DNA of 64,000 nt from contig JANVCC010000121.1 of the NCBI GenBank assembly GCA_025345505.1, positions 694,111 to 758,110 of the forward strand, given 5' to 3'. The stretch is from Todiramphus chloris collaris. Its lineage: Eukaryota > Chordata > Aves > Coraciiformes > Alcedinidae. The position numbers and the translations under genes were made by a program. Shown here piece by piece: positions 22,185 through 34,600 of the stretch (within the stretch, counting starts at the first letter, position 1; each line of letters opens with the position of its first letter). The notes under the pieces are model-generated. The model saw only the letters and a list, made by a program, of their open reading frames with translations, was not told the origin of the DNA and ran no database searches.

Positions 22185-22560
22185 CGGGAGCCGGTGTCGG
22201 GGGCCGGGCGGCAGAACCCGGGGCAGGCCCCACTCGGCCCCGCGCACGGATTCGGCCGAGGTGCCGCGGGCATCCTCTGCCCCTTGGCATGAGTGGCCTG
22301 GCCCGCAGCCCGCACCGCGCCCGCACCGCACCGGATTAATAGCATCCGCTGCGAGTGCCGGGCCCTGGCGCCTGGCTGCCCCGCTTAGATGCTCAGCCCA
22401 GCCCCGGCAGAAATGCCCAGGCTGTGGCCTTGCCCCGCTGCCGTCGGTTCCCCGAGCGCCCGGCCAGCAGGCCGGCTCTGGGCTCCCCCTGAAGCTGAGA
22501 TGGTCCCCGGATCCAAACGGCTCGGCGGCACGTCAGAGCTCAGACGGCTCCCAAGCCTCG
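22185..22560. promoter_or_regulatory. second CpG-rich block
   Basis: GC-rich with many CpGs (for example CCGGGCGGCAGAACCCGG and CCGCACCGCGCCCGCACC near 22200-22330), weaker than the island at 18.1 kb. No associated splice or poly(A) pattern was made out. It could be a minor promoter, an orphan island or simply a GC-rich spacer. Confidence 0.3.
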
Positions 22561-23134
22561 GTCAGGCGAACGGCTAGCGTTTGCTGTTCTGGACGGGAAT
22601 TCCATAGCATTAATCTAACACATCTTGAGGGAAATTAGCGCGTGCAGATGCTATCATTTATCACAATTATTTTAAAAGCCCTAATCTAGCACTTCATCGG
22701 ATTCTTCACATCCACTTGCACGTCGAGCGCTGCGGGAGAGCGTCTTTGCCCGGGGAAGCGGAGATGCCTTCCCCTGGCCGCCTCTGAGGAGGGGCGGCCG
22801 GGTGGGCACAGGGGCAGCGGGGCTCAGCCTCTCGCACCCTGGGAGAGGCGGTGCCGGTGCCCAGCGGGGGAACGTCACCCTCCCCAGTATAGACCAGCGC
22901 CTTGTTGCCACCTCTGCGTGGCCACGCTCTTTGCGACGCGGTGTTGGAGGAGCTGCCCGTGTCTTCTCTGCTGCATCCCATGTCCTCGGCACCATTCTGG
23001 CTGCAGCTACGAGATGTGAATTCCTTTCACGTCTGGGCAGGAACACTCCTCTGGTCCCACCGCCGTTTTCTAGGTGCCAACAATGCCAAGAGCCCAAACT
23101 GGGGCAAAATCTGCTGAATTTCCTAGGAAACAGG

Positions 23135-23206
23135 CAGACAGAGAGTGGCCAGGGCTGACAGACAGAGAGTGGCCAGGGCTGACAGACAGACAGTGGCTGG
23201 GACTGA
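23135..23206 (+). repeat. 24-bp minisatellite, 3 copies
   Basis: Three tandem units, 23135-23158, 23159-23182 and 23183-23206, start CAGACAGAGAGTGGCCAGGG. The first two are identical and the third differs at a few sites, which suggests a recent duplication of the first two. Confidence 0.95.
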
Positions 23207-23244
23207 CAGACCCCTGCCTTAGGAGCGCTGGGGCCGTTGGATGG

Positions 23245-23450
23245 AGCCGGTAGATAATTACCTGGCTCAGAACCCACTCCTCTGTCCTAGGCTATAAATC
23301 CATCAGGGTCCGATAGGCCTTTATTACCGTGGAATGAAATAAAGACGTGATTTCAAATGTCATACCTTGGGTGTTCAATCAGCACTTCCAAGATCATGCA
23401 TAAACAATAACTATGATCTAATTTAATATCATTCTGCTTGCAGCACAGGA
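23245..23450. promoter_or_regulatory. AT-rich block, candidate conserved noncoding element
   Basis: An abrupt switch from GC-rich spacer to AT-rich, complex sequence with TAGATAATTACC, CATAAACAATAACTATG and TAATTTAATATC. These are homeodomain and SOX/FOX-like sites. There is no repeat signature. Conservation is inferred, not measured. Confidence 0.3.
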
Positions 23451-26400
23451 GATGGAGGGGGGGGGAAGCTGTATTCAGAAATTCAGCCCAACAGCTTGGT
23501 TTTTTTCAAAGGCACAAAGCACCTGAGAGTTCCCAGTGACTCCTCATGTTAGCAGAGATTTTCCTCTAGATACAGAACTCACGGTAATGAGGCTGAATGG
23601 TTAAAACAATTATCCCCTAGAAATTCCCAGAGCTTTTTTTCAACAAGTCAGAGCAGTTAAAGCTGTCTGAAAGAAATAATTTGAACAATTTTTCATTGGA
23701 AAATATACTTTTGATGAACCTGAAATGGTTTACGGGAAAACTGCACGGTTCATGAAAGTTTCAGTGAAGGAATTTTGTAAGGATTCACAAACAAAATGGA
23801 AAATCACCTTTCCAGTTGACTTCAGGATTGCAGTTTTTTACTATGTAAAACAAGGTACAAGGGTCAAAATGCTCCCTTTCCATGAAGTCGTGTTGGTATT
23901 TTCAAACCGAAGTATCCGGGAGGTTTGATGCCACAAATATTGTTTGTATTTGGATTTTTCTGGTAGGGTGCAAAGGCAGATTTTGGTACTCGGGTGCGTG
24001 CTGGCTCTCTGGATCACTTCTGAGTGCTCAGACTGGATCGCCAGATTTCAGTCCCTCTTGAGCTGGCTGTTGCCAACGCATTCTCTGCGTGGCTGACATG
24101 CTGCACGTGGAAATGAACGCTGAAAAACCCAGGCTTTTGATGAAATGACAGTCTTTGTGGGAGTAATTAATTTGTATTTAATTATTATTGAACTTGTGAA
24201 GAGATGTTCTGAAGAAGGCATATCTTCAGCCCGAGTCTTTCTACTTTTTTCTTCGAGATAAATCTCTTGTTTGGACTCGCAGCATTTTATATTTGGTACA
24301 GTAACCCCAACAGGAGACTCCTTAGCAAAAGTCACCGCTTACGGTTCTTGCATTTAAGGCTATCTCGTAATTACGTGTTTAACTAATCAACATCCCGAAC
24401 TTCCAGATGCAGCAGATACAGGGTTTGTGAATGACTCCCTATATACATCTTCATTTTCCAGCGGCAGCTGTAATTTATGGGGTTCCACGCGGAATAGCAG
24501 GGCTAATGATGAGCAAATGTGTTTTTAAAGTTGTACGGGATGCAGCCGCTGGCGTACGGTGAAAGGGAAGAAAACAGATGACTTCTGAGCGGCAAAGCGC
24601 CCGCCTCTCGCCCGTGATTGCTCCCAAAGCCGGGGCGCTGGCTCTCTTCAGAGTAAAACTCCCGGCCTCGTGCTGCCAGCCGGGCAAAGTCCCAGCAGTG
24701 GGTTTTCGCTCACTAACCCCCAAAATCCTTCAGATGAACGATCTGGAGGCATCTGAGCTGTGCTGGTTTGTGGCTGAGTACCTGTGCATTAGGGTAGCAG
24801 TCTGCTCCTGGGGTGCGGTTGGTTTTCCAACAGCTTCTTGAGGAGTTTATCTTGGAAATACCCAGTGCCAGCGTTTCCCAGATTTTGCCAGGTATTCCCC
24901 CGCTGTGTTTTGCCAAGGCTCAGAGTTCGGAGTAGCGCTCGGTCTGCGTTAGGGCTCCCGGCATCCCACGGACTGACCTATATTGGGAATGAGGAAGGCT
25001 TTTGTTTGCGTAAATAACTGGCCGCTGGAGAAATTCCGGTCTGAGCGAGCAGGAGTCATGTTGGTTTAACTCCAGTGAAGCAGCCATGTGTAACTAATAC
25101 TGTGTTATTAACACTGGGGGAAACTCTCAACTTTCAGCATCTTGACAAAAAAACAGATGATAAAAATTGCTCAGTGACTTTTTCTAACCTTTCTAACATG
25201 TATTTTACTCACCAAGAGCACTGCCTCTCCACGCTGCGGTCTCAGGCAGTGAAACACAGAGCTTATGAGTATGCGATTCCCTGGGAAAATGCCTTTTTTT
25301 ATTTCCCCTTAAGTGAACTTTCAGAAAATATGATTTTATTCTTTCTTGCGTCTTTCATCTTTTGCTCTTGCATTTTTTCTTGTTTATATCTTATTAGCCC
25401 AAAGTCCTGTGCAGTGCTGTAGGTGTCAAGGTGAGCGTGGTCGCAGGGTGATCGTCTGCCCGATGAAATGGGTTTCAAAGGGTCTCTGACAGCGGAAAGC
25501 ACTCGACCTGGAGAGGTGAGGGGAACCGAGAGCACGAAGGAGGGACTGGAGAGAGGAAGAAATAATGATGTGTGAGCGCATATGTGGAATATTTTCCAAA
25601 GTGCTTTAACCTGGGGAAGTATTTTCCTGAAGGGGATGGTGCTATATCAAAGAAAAGGGGGAATTCATAATTGTGGGCTTAATTTGTGTTCTGTTTCGAG
25701 AGCTGGCAAGACCTGTTTGGAGATGTAAAAGACCAATGTTATCAGTCCATTTTTGTGAAGAACTAGACCTTGCAACTGTAAGTAATCCGTATTCCAGCTC
25801 CTAGTGAAACACATTTCATGCGTCGGTTTAGTTCACTACGTCCTTCAGGATCAGGTGATGTGTTATTTATAGTCTAAAGTAACGAGCGATGGCTTGGGAA
25901 TGTACGTTCTCTGAAGGCTCCCAGGGCAGGCTTGGCACATATTTCCATGGTGAGCTGTACCGTGCATCGCCCCTCTTCTGTCCTCCTTGCTTGCCAGGCG
26001 GCGTGAAGGAGCTATTGACCCGTCTGATGCTGTCCAAGAAGGGCTTGGAGACGTGAGGGGGGTGATACCCTGTGTCCACCCAAGCTTACCTTGTATGTGG
26101 CGATGTGCCATGTCCTCCTGACCCTCCTGGGGACAGCTGCTGCCACTGTCAGCAGCAGCAGACCGAAGGATGGAGGGGAGAAAACGAGCGTTGGGATTGC
26201 GTTGAAAGGCACTGCCTGTGGCAGGGCCGGGGAGAGCGGTGAAGGGATGGAGGGTGGAGGTGGTGTGGGGCAGCGTTTGTCCCCGGGGAGGCCGCAACCC
26301 CGGCAGAAGGATGACTTCACCAAGCGGCTCCAGCAGAACAACCCCAGGCTGTGAGCGTGGGAGTTGGGTTCGGTGGCTGGGAACCCATCACAGCCTGGAC

Positions 26401-27918
26401 CCGAGGAGTCAGCCCTGTCACTGGCAAAGGGGAACGACACAGAGCTCCCAGCACAGCCGGAGACACCGGCCATTCGGTGCAGAACTGCCTCCGTGCTTCT
26501 TCCCACAGCAGTCACAGCAGCAGCCTGGCACCTTGGCCGTGGCACTTCCGAACTCAGACACCGCTTCAGCATCCAGCGCTTCATCTCTGCTCATACTTTG
26601 TTGTTTTCAATGGAACTGCTCTCTTTCAGGCTCATCTTTATGTGCGTTATGCGCACATGGATGCGTTTTTGGATCGCACAGATATGCAGGTTGCTTAAAA
26701 ATTTATTTGATCTAAGAATTAGGTGTTGGTTGTTTTTCCTCTGACAAGTCCTCCTGGCTCTGGTTTTCAGTGGTGGAAAAAGCCAGCTCCAGCCCTGGGG
26801 AGCTGGAAGAGTGAGACATCTCCGGTGTGCTCCAGAACGGGAAGAAATCGAGACGTCAGTTTAAGGCCATGCATCATTCCCTGAAAATAAGCTTGCATAT
26901 TTTACATAAGAATTGCATAATTACTTTCTACCTCTGTGAGTTCTTTTGCATCTCATAATACCAGGAGTTTTTAATAGACATCTTAAAGACTCCGTTATCT
27001 TTGGCAGCATCCTGGCAGCTTGGCACACAGCGCGAGCTGTAACAATGACACCAGCTCCCTTTTTTCCTCCCTCTTAAACGCCACGTTACCCAGAATACAT
27101 GAAAATCTGGCAGAAGGCAGCGGTTTCCTCCTGGGTTTGCCTCTCACACCCGCTGCCCAGGAGGCAGCTGTCTGTCTGGGTACCCCGGGGTGCCCCTGTC
27201 CCCTCTTAGGAGCTGAGAGGTGCACTGACCTCCGAGAAATGTGCCTTGGCCGGAGACGAGCCACGGGCTGCCTGGTGGGGTGTGTAGGTGACCCACGAGC
27301 CCCATCGCTGGGTCTCATTAGGATTTTGTGTGTGTTCTTTTCACCTGCAGTTTGCTTTCGCTTGCTCTGTCTAATATTTTTGTATGCAGTCCTGAAAACC
27401 ACTCCTTGCCTCGGAAATACCCACCGAGCTTGTTCCTGGAACGCTTGCCGTGTTCCTTTAGGGCAGCGGGGGAAAAGGTGAGGTCTCAAATTGGAGTTTA
27501 TGGGGCAAATCCTTCTCTTGGTGGTTTATTTCGCTGGCTTTGTCCCTGCTGATCTGCAGCAGTGAGGGTTCTGGCTGTACCTTGGCAGTTCTTTCATGGG
27601 CTGTTGAATTTCTGTAGCTGATGCTGTTCACAGGGGTGGCTCTGTCTCTGTGAAGGGGCCGGTTTTGGTTATCGAGGTCTGGTGATGTCCTGGGAAGTGC
27701 TTATGCCATCGGTGGCATCAGCTCCAGCCCCTGCTCGCCTGGTCCCTGCTCCCCCAGAGGCCATGGTACCACCGTGTCCTCAGTGCAGGGTTCTCCGCAG
27801 ACCGTGGATAGCCCAAACGTGGCAGGGTGAGCACCATCTGCCCAAAGAGAGAGGTGGTCTCTGCCCGGGGAGAACTTCTTGCAGCCTTTCAGTACTTATA
27901 GGGGACCTATAAGAAAGA
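23451..27918. other. intergenic, no recognised gene
   Basis: Bases 23620-23940 hold a TTTC/GAAA-rich block that resembles a decayed interspersed repeat. Bases 24100-24480, 25560-25860 and 26850-27010 are AT-rich. Bases 25980-26580 are GC-rich with overlapping open frames on both strands that look like composition artefacts. Confidence 0.6.
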
Positions 27919-28200
27919 TGGGGACAGTTTTTATCAGGGCCTGTTGGGAGAGGACAAGGGGTGATGGGTTAAACTCAAAGAGGGAGATTTAGACTGGAGA
28001 GAAGGAGAAATTGTTGGTGTGAGGGTGGGGAGAGCCTGTGCCAGGCTGCCCAGAGAGGTGGTGGCTGCCCCATCCCTGGCACCATTGCAGGGGAGGTTGC
28101 CCGGGGCTCTGAGCACCCTGCTCTAGCTGCAGATGGCCCTGTCCCTGCAGGGGGGTTGGACCAGATGACCCTGAAAGGTCCCTTCCCACCCAAACCATGC
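27919..28200 (+). repeat. CR1 LINE 3' end
   Basis: The most complete copy of the local CR1 group. It runs from GGGCCTGTTGGGAGAGGACA through GAGAGCCTGTGCCAGGCTGC to the tail AAGGTCCCTTCCCACCCAAA. The terminal ATTCTATGAT repeats are missing. Confidence 0.92.
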
Positions 28201-28439
28201 CGTGCCAAAGCACTGATGGGTGGGTGAAGCTCAGGCAGTTGTGGTTACTTTCTGCAGCTTTTAACAATTCTGTTTTGCTAATGAGCCCAGATAGCTCTCG
28301 CAATAACTTTGCGGGGCAGAAGCAGGAGTCGGAGGTGCTGTGCAGCCCCAAAACTCCAGTTATCACGTTTTGAAAGCCATGGAGGAAGGGAGGGAAGCGC
28401 TGATGGCATTTCTGTGAAATTCCACCCGTTTACGGCTGC

Positions 28440-28800
28440 GTGAAATGAAAGCTTTTATACACTTAGAAAGAAACTCCAAAGGGAACAGATATGTTTTTTC
28501 CTAGCGAAGTCTGCTTAAAGCGTATAACAAATACGGCTGCACAGCTCCATATTTCATATAAAACAATATGCTCTGCCGTTTTAATTTTCCCGTACAAAAT
28601 TGGTTTTCGTATGAATCCGCGTTGCATTATTTTCCGATTCCAACTAAATTAGAACTATATAGATATAAATGATATACATTAAATTTATTATACATCATCT
28701 GAGTAAATATGAACTAATTCATCAACCCTACCTCGGATTTCATCTAAATTATCTTTGTGGCATTTTTGCTTCTATATGAAGTCTTTCAGTTGAGGGAGTA
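28440..28800. promoter_or_regulatory. AT-rich block, candidate conserved noncoding element
   Basis: About 350 bases of complex AT-rich sequence with CATATTTCATATAAAACAAT, TATAAATGATATACATTAAA and CATCTAAATTATC. POU-, SOX- and homeodomain-like words are dense, there is no simple repeat, and isolated CpGs are kept (CCCGTAC, TTCGTATG, CCGCG). Isolated CpGs in AT-rich DNA suggest constraint. Confidence 0.35.
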
Positions 28801-28828
28801 TTTGACTATGTTCCTAACTATTGCAGCA

Positions 28829-28856
28829 TTACGGTCCCTTCCAACCCAAACCACTC
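28829..28856 (+). repeat. CR1 LINE tail crumb
   Basis: ACGGTCCCTTCCAACCCAAA followed by CCACTC matches the last bases of CR1 before its terminal repeats. It is short, so only moderately certain. Confidence 0.6.
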
Positions 28857-29239
28857 TTTGCTTAATTTAATTGCATTTCTACATAAGAATTAATATTAGT
28901 TTCTGATAAGAAGTATGGAAAGCCGTGAGAAAGCACATATGACAGGTTTTAATTGTAGGTATTTTTAGATTTATTTCAGGCAGCTGGATGTGGTGGGCTG
29001 TGCCGGACCTGTCTCGTAGGTGGTGGTGGAGCTGTGGTCTCCCCTGGGGGTCTGAATCCTCATGGTTTCCTCAGCCACACAGATCCTGATGTGTTCTGGT
29101 GCCGCTGGGATCACTGGGGATTCCCGGTTTGAAGACTGGAAGGAGAGCTAGGGAAGCACAGCTGCAGCAGTGCCCTTAGGTGCAGGATATTGGGAAAATC
29201 ACATTTCTGAGGTGCTTGGTGGAGCAGGAGCCATCCTGA

Positions 29240-29520
29240 TGGGACCTTGGGACAAGGGGAAACTGCCTTAAGTTGCCCCAGGTAAGGTTTAGGTTGGAGC
29301 TGAGGAACAATTTATTCCCCTTGAGGGTTGTTCAGGGCTGTCCCAGGCTGCCCAGGGCAGGGGGGGAGTCCTCGTGATCCCTGGAGGGATTTCCAAGCCC
29401 CCCGTGGAGCTGTGGTGCTGAGGGCCATGGGTCAGTGGTGCCCTGGCAGTGCTGGGTTAGTGGTTGGACTCCGTGAGCTGAAAGGGCTCTGCCAGTCACA
29501 ACAATCGAGTGATTTTATGA
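29240..29520 (+). repeat. CR1 LINE 3' end
   Basis: Starts near CCTTGGGACAAGGGGAAACT, continues with GGTTTAGGTTGGAGCTGAGG and CCCTGGAGGGATTTCCAAGC, and ends near GAGTGATTTTATGA. It belongs to the same subgroup as the copies at 36550 and 60160. Confidence 0.9.
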
Positions 29521-32500
29521 CCCCCGTGCTCCAAAGGCATCGAGGAGCAGTGATGGGGTGTGGGACTGGCGGGGGGCTCTGGGATGCTGAGCCCCAGCCC
29601 CCTGCGGCGCGAGGGCAGTGGGATGTGACAGCATCTCGCGGGCACGCTGCCCAACCCGGCCGGGGGGCCGGGTGCTGGGCTGTCATTTCCATCACCGGGA
29701 AATTGGTCTTTTGGTGTAATTTTCCTCCAGTAATTAGTCTCTCTGTGATTTTTAGACTCCGTGTCATGTTGTGAATGCAACATGTTCGACAGCGTACCTG
29801 CCGGGGAAGAGATTGTCCGCGATGGGGAAGGGAACAGCATTTCTCCTGAAAGACAGCAGCAAAATTGAACGGGAAGCCTCAGAGCGGTCGGGGGCACGAC
29901 AGCTTTCAATGACAGGGAGGACCACGAGCTGGTCAGAGGGTGTCAGGCTGCACCATCCTGCCTGTTCCTCGGCCCTTTGGGCTGGCTGTGTTCAGCGCAG
30001 GGCAGCGAGGATGCTGCGCTTCCTCGGCACCCGGCCCGGGGTGCAGACGGGGTAGCTGCAGGCAGGAGACCCTCTGCTCTGGGAGCCACTGGTGGCTGCA
30101 CCAGGCCCAGGGGAAACGGGGAGGAAGCTGGCAGAAAAGCACTGCCCAGGTGAAGGCCGTGCCACTCTAAAGGGTCTTGTTGCATCTTTAGGAGTGGGAA
30201 TAGATGAGTTGATTTCTGTGCAAATAAGGGCAGTTAATTAAATTTACAGCTTAGAGTATCACGTTGTGATATAGCATCAACTTACTATTGTGAGCAAGAT
30301 AAGTACACACGGTCGTTTTTTTATAACAGTGGGCCAGCTTTCTCCGAAAATGGTCATTTCCAGCGGGTGGTGGAGCTGGGAAGGGGACAAGGCAGATCCC
30401 CCCGGAGCTGCTGCCGCAGACCCCGCTGGAGCTGCTGCCGGACAGACTCAACAGGAGCAGACGGCTCCAAGCAAACCACGCTCTTCACACCAAGGAGAAG
30501 CCAGAGGCTCCAGAGCTGCTGCTGGGACTGAGTGGGGACCACCGATGGGTCCGCTCTGGAGCGATGTCCAAGGGGCTTTGACTGGAAGTGGCGTGCGGGG
30601 AGCCTGTGGTGGGCGGGTGGGTACGGAGCCCCTTCCCCGGGCTGCCCGTGGCGAGGCTGGAAATCAGCTCAGAGCATCGCATCCATCACACCCAAATTGT
30701 TCAGCAACCTCCAGGACAGCGTGAGCAGCAAGCAGCATCTGTTCCTCCCCTCCAGAGCCACAATGATGGACTGCCAAGGACGGAGCTCCCCCCGAACTTC
30801 TTGCAGTCTGGAAGCCAAGGTGAGATTGAGTTGATGTAAAGAAAATGGGCATGGTGCTGTGGGGTCTCCTGCCAGGAGAAGGGAGCAGGGCGGTGGGTGC
30901 GGACCTCGCTTCACCCCAGAAAGAGCTGCCGGTCCTGACTTAGCGCAGTACCCACTGAAACTCATGAGGTCTCTCCCAACTGATGGGGTGAGAGGCAGGG
31001 GTTTGCCAGGTGCAGTTCCAGATGTAAGCTGGGACAAAGCGAGTTTCCGCCCGAAGCCACTCAGGACCTTTGTAAATAAGGTGCAGTGCTGCTTGCGTGA
31101 AGGGACGGGGCGTTAGATAGTCCAGGGCCCTTACGTGATTTACTGGGAGCTGAAATGCCCTATCTGCTGGGGCTTGCAGGGTGCTGTGTTATTTTTACCC
31201 TCCACACATGGGTAGGAATTGTAACAGAATATGTTTTCCAACAGGAATAAAAGTCCAGGCGTAGGTATTTTATGAATGGCAGCTGTGCCAGGAGTGATTC
31301 AATAAAAATCCATGCCTGGTGCTATTAATCCAGGCAGGAATTTTACTGGCGCTGCGCTGGGTGTCTGGAGCGGAGCTGGAGGCCCGGGCTGGAGCTGGGC
31401 CGGGCTTTCCCGGCGGCATGTGCCGGGGATGCTGCAGGGGGGATGTTTTCCCAGCACGTCGGCCAGGCGGGGTCCTTGGGAAACTCGTGGGATCCTCTGG
31501 CCTCCCGTTCTGCGAGCGCGTTTGGACTTCTCCTGGCTGAATGGCTGGGGAGGCTTTGGCCTCTGCCGGCGAGGCAGAGAAAACGTGCTCACCCTCTTCT
31601 GCCTTTAAATTGCACCTTCTCCTGCAAGAACGGGGAGAGCTGATCTTGGCAGTTAGCTTCTGGCCCCACGTGCCGGGGCTGGTGCCGCAGGCGGCGAGGA
31701 AGGAGGCACGGGGGGCGAGTAGCAGGCGGCGCTATTAGAGCTGATAGCCCAGCGCCTGCTGCACCTGCACGCGCCGCACGCCTCGCTCTCGCTGGGGACA
31801 AGCATGAAAGGAGATGTTGTTCTTCTTGTCGCTGCCCTTGTTCTTGCTGTTATCGCTCCCGCTGCCCGCCGGGGCGCGGAGGTGTGAAGCCCCGGGCGCT
31901 GCCTTCGCGGCGCGGTTGGGATCCCGCAGCGGGCTGAGTTCCCGTGCCGCTGCGAGGTGAGCAGAGGATGGTCCCAGCCCTGCAGACCCCGTCCTGGGGT
32001 CCTGCCTGGCCCCCCAGCCTGGCTGTTGGCACAGCCGGGGGACGGGGCGGGACCCCATGAGCTGCAGGAGGGCATGGGGAGAGGGTCCGCCCCACGGGCA
32101 GCTCCCCGTCCCACTTGGCATGGGGCTGCCTCCCTGCAAGCCCCCAGCCCAGGAGAGGGTCTTTGTGTATCCGTGGGTGCTCACTGGGGTCAGAGGCACC
32201 CCACGCTTGCTGTCTCCCCTCCAGCCGCCCTTTTCCCTGTGCCTGGGGCTGGCCCGGTGCGGGTGGGAGTGCAGGGGGCTGGTACCGGTGCCCGCGCCGC
32301 AGGAAATGCCACCCTGCCCGCGCTTCCCATTGCTAAGCAACGGCGGGTGAAATATATCCCGCTTTCTGCTGCTCCCAGTTGGCACCTCCCACCATGTTCT
32401 TTCATGTGCCGTTGCACAGCGCGGCGGTAAAAACCCCCTTTTCTATCTTTGGGTGCCAGTGCACATCGTAGCCGTGGCTGGGAGGACGGGCACAGAGCGA

Positions 32501-34548
32501 ATGACTGACATTAGGACCCCGAGCGCCTGCCTGTACCGAGACGCTGCGACTCGTCTCGGGGCCGGGGGCTGCCAAGCAAAGTCCAAAAAGTTTTTTTTTT
32601 TTTTTCCCCCCATCAGAACTTCAAGCCGATCAAAGAAACAAACACTTTTAATGAAACATATGCAAGATACTTAGAAGGAGAAGATTCACAATGCATCTGC
32701 TGCGGGACCAGAAGGCTTATCAAAAGTGTGAAGTAGGAGGAGAAAAATTACGAGCGTATGATGCCAGAGAAGATTACAGAAATATTAAGCAGAAGGAAAG
32801 TAAACACGTGTAGCTGGGGCTGGGTGGCGCGGGGCTGGCCGCGCACAAAGAGCCGCCGCGCCAGAGCCCGCTCGGGAGGCTTCTCGCCGGGGTGGGCTGC
32901 CCTGGCCGGGTGCCCCCGCAGAGACCCAGGCACCCCCTGTCCCTTGGCAGCCCAGGGAGTGGGCAGCGCCGGCCGCGGCCACGTTTCGGAGCCGCGTGGA
33001 GATGGCCCTTTATTCGCATTTTCCTCGTGAGACACAAACTTCCACGTCCTATCGCTTTTCTTGCAATGCGCTTTATTGGAGACATAAATACTGGGGGAAA
33101 ATGGTAATTTCTGGTGATAATACAGTAGGTTTATTATCAGTGGGGATATCACGGAATTATTTCTGCTCCACATTCAGGAGCGAGCAGACATATGGCTTAT
33201 CTACTTCAGCCACTGGCCAAATTCTGCCGTCCCTTAACCCGTGCAACCGCGGCGAGTTCAGCGAGGCTGCACGATCAGAGCTGGAAGTAGGAGCTGCAGC
33301 TCTTGTTTCTTGTAAAATGGGAATTTTTTCCTGTCAGAGCTGCCTTCCTGCCCCCCCCATACTGACTGCTGTTCTCTGTGCGTTCCCGCTCTGCTTCCTC
33401 CCCACCTGGCACCTGCGGCTGCGTGCAATGGGCTCTCTCCACCGGTAAGTGCCACCCCCGGCTCTGTCATGAGGCAGGACTGGGATGTTCCAGGAGGGGT
33501 TTCTCCCCTTCCTCAGGCTGCTGATGCTTCTTAAGGGGGTAGCCTGGCAGGGCCAGGGCGTGGTGCCCTCCTGAGCACGATGCCCACCCTTCAGCGTCCT
33601 CTTTTGCTGTGAAAAGCCCTTTTGCGAGCCTAAGTGCATCCTTGAGCAAGAAACACGCGTGCCAGGCTGTCTGGAGGGTGCTGTGGCTCCGTGGCTTTGT
33701 CCTGGGACCTGCGGCCCTGCACCCAGTACAGACACCCCCAGTGTGGGTCCGCCCTGCTCCCCAGGGGCCCTGGATCCCGTTCCAGGGGCAGCTGTGCCCA
33801 GGCTGCTCGTGGCCCCCTTGTTTGTGGGTCCTGCCCCAAGCTGCTCCCCCCACGGCGGAGCCGCGCCGTGCTGCCGCTTGCTCTTTGCCGGCAAGAGCCC
33901 TCCCGGCCAGCGAGAACTCCATGTAGTCTCTTCCCTGAAATATTCATGTGCTGACTCGTGGTTTGATAAACCTCACAGGCAGCATGGTATCTGGGTTCTG
34001 TCAAACACAGCCATCGCTGCCGGTCAGGGCTGACTCCTGTCTGTGTCGCTGATGTTTCCCATCTCTGCCCCTAACACCCGCTCAGGAAAAGGCCTGGTTT
34101 TCTCTCTGCCCAGGAAAGGTGATGCTCCAGATTTCCCCTTGGCATCGCTCCGCAGGCAGATGAGGGACGTGTCGAGGGGATGCAGCGGGTCCTGGCTGCC
34201 AGGCCAGTTTTGCCCGAGGTTACCAGCCACAGAAGGCCCACCAGCATATGCTGAGGCAGGTTTAATGTATGCTCCTGACCTTTCCGATCGCTCTTCCGAG
34301 CTCCGCGTTGTGAGGCTGCCTGGTCGCCCAGGAGGGACGCGTGCCTGCACCGTGCCCTGCTCAGGAGATGAAGCTCCCGCTGCTGCTGCTGCCTCCCCTG
34401 CCTCCCTGACAGGAGAAGGAACAGAGGAGGCAGCCGCCTGTGAAACATGCACTGAGGCAGGCGGCACATGGCCACTGCCACCTCTTCCCAGAACGTCTGC
34501 CAGATGGTCCTTTGCCTTTTGTGGCCACAGCTGCCAATGGGGATAGGG
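29521..34548. other. intergenic, GC-rich spacer with AT-rich patches
   Basis: Mostly GC-rich (31330-32560 especially) with overlapping open frames on both strands and no domain. AT-rich patches lie at 30180-30340, 31190-31330 and 32600-32815. The last is preceded by a T15 tract and an acceptor-like CATCAG (see findings). Confidence 0.6.
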
Positions 34549-34600
34549 TGGAATGGAATGGAATGGAATGGAATGGAATGGAATGGAATGGAATGGAATG
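34549..34600 (+). repeat. (GGAAT)n pentanucleotide array, about 10 copies
   Basis: Perfect tandem TGGAA/GGAAT units to 34600, with no interruption. The same pentamer makes up human satellite II/III; here it is a short simple repeat. Confidence 0.98.

Larger units (their letters stand above)
28201..29239. other. intergenic, with AT-rich core
   Basis: The core at 28440-28800 is listed separately, and a CR1 crumb lies at 28829-28856. From 28970 the sequence becomes GC-rich without recognisable content. Confidence 0.6.
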
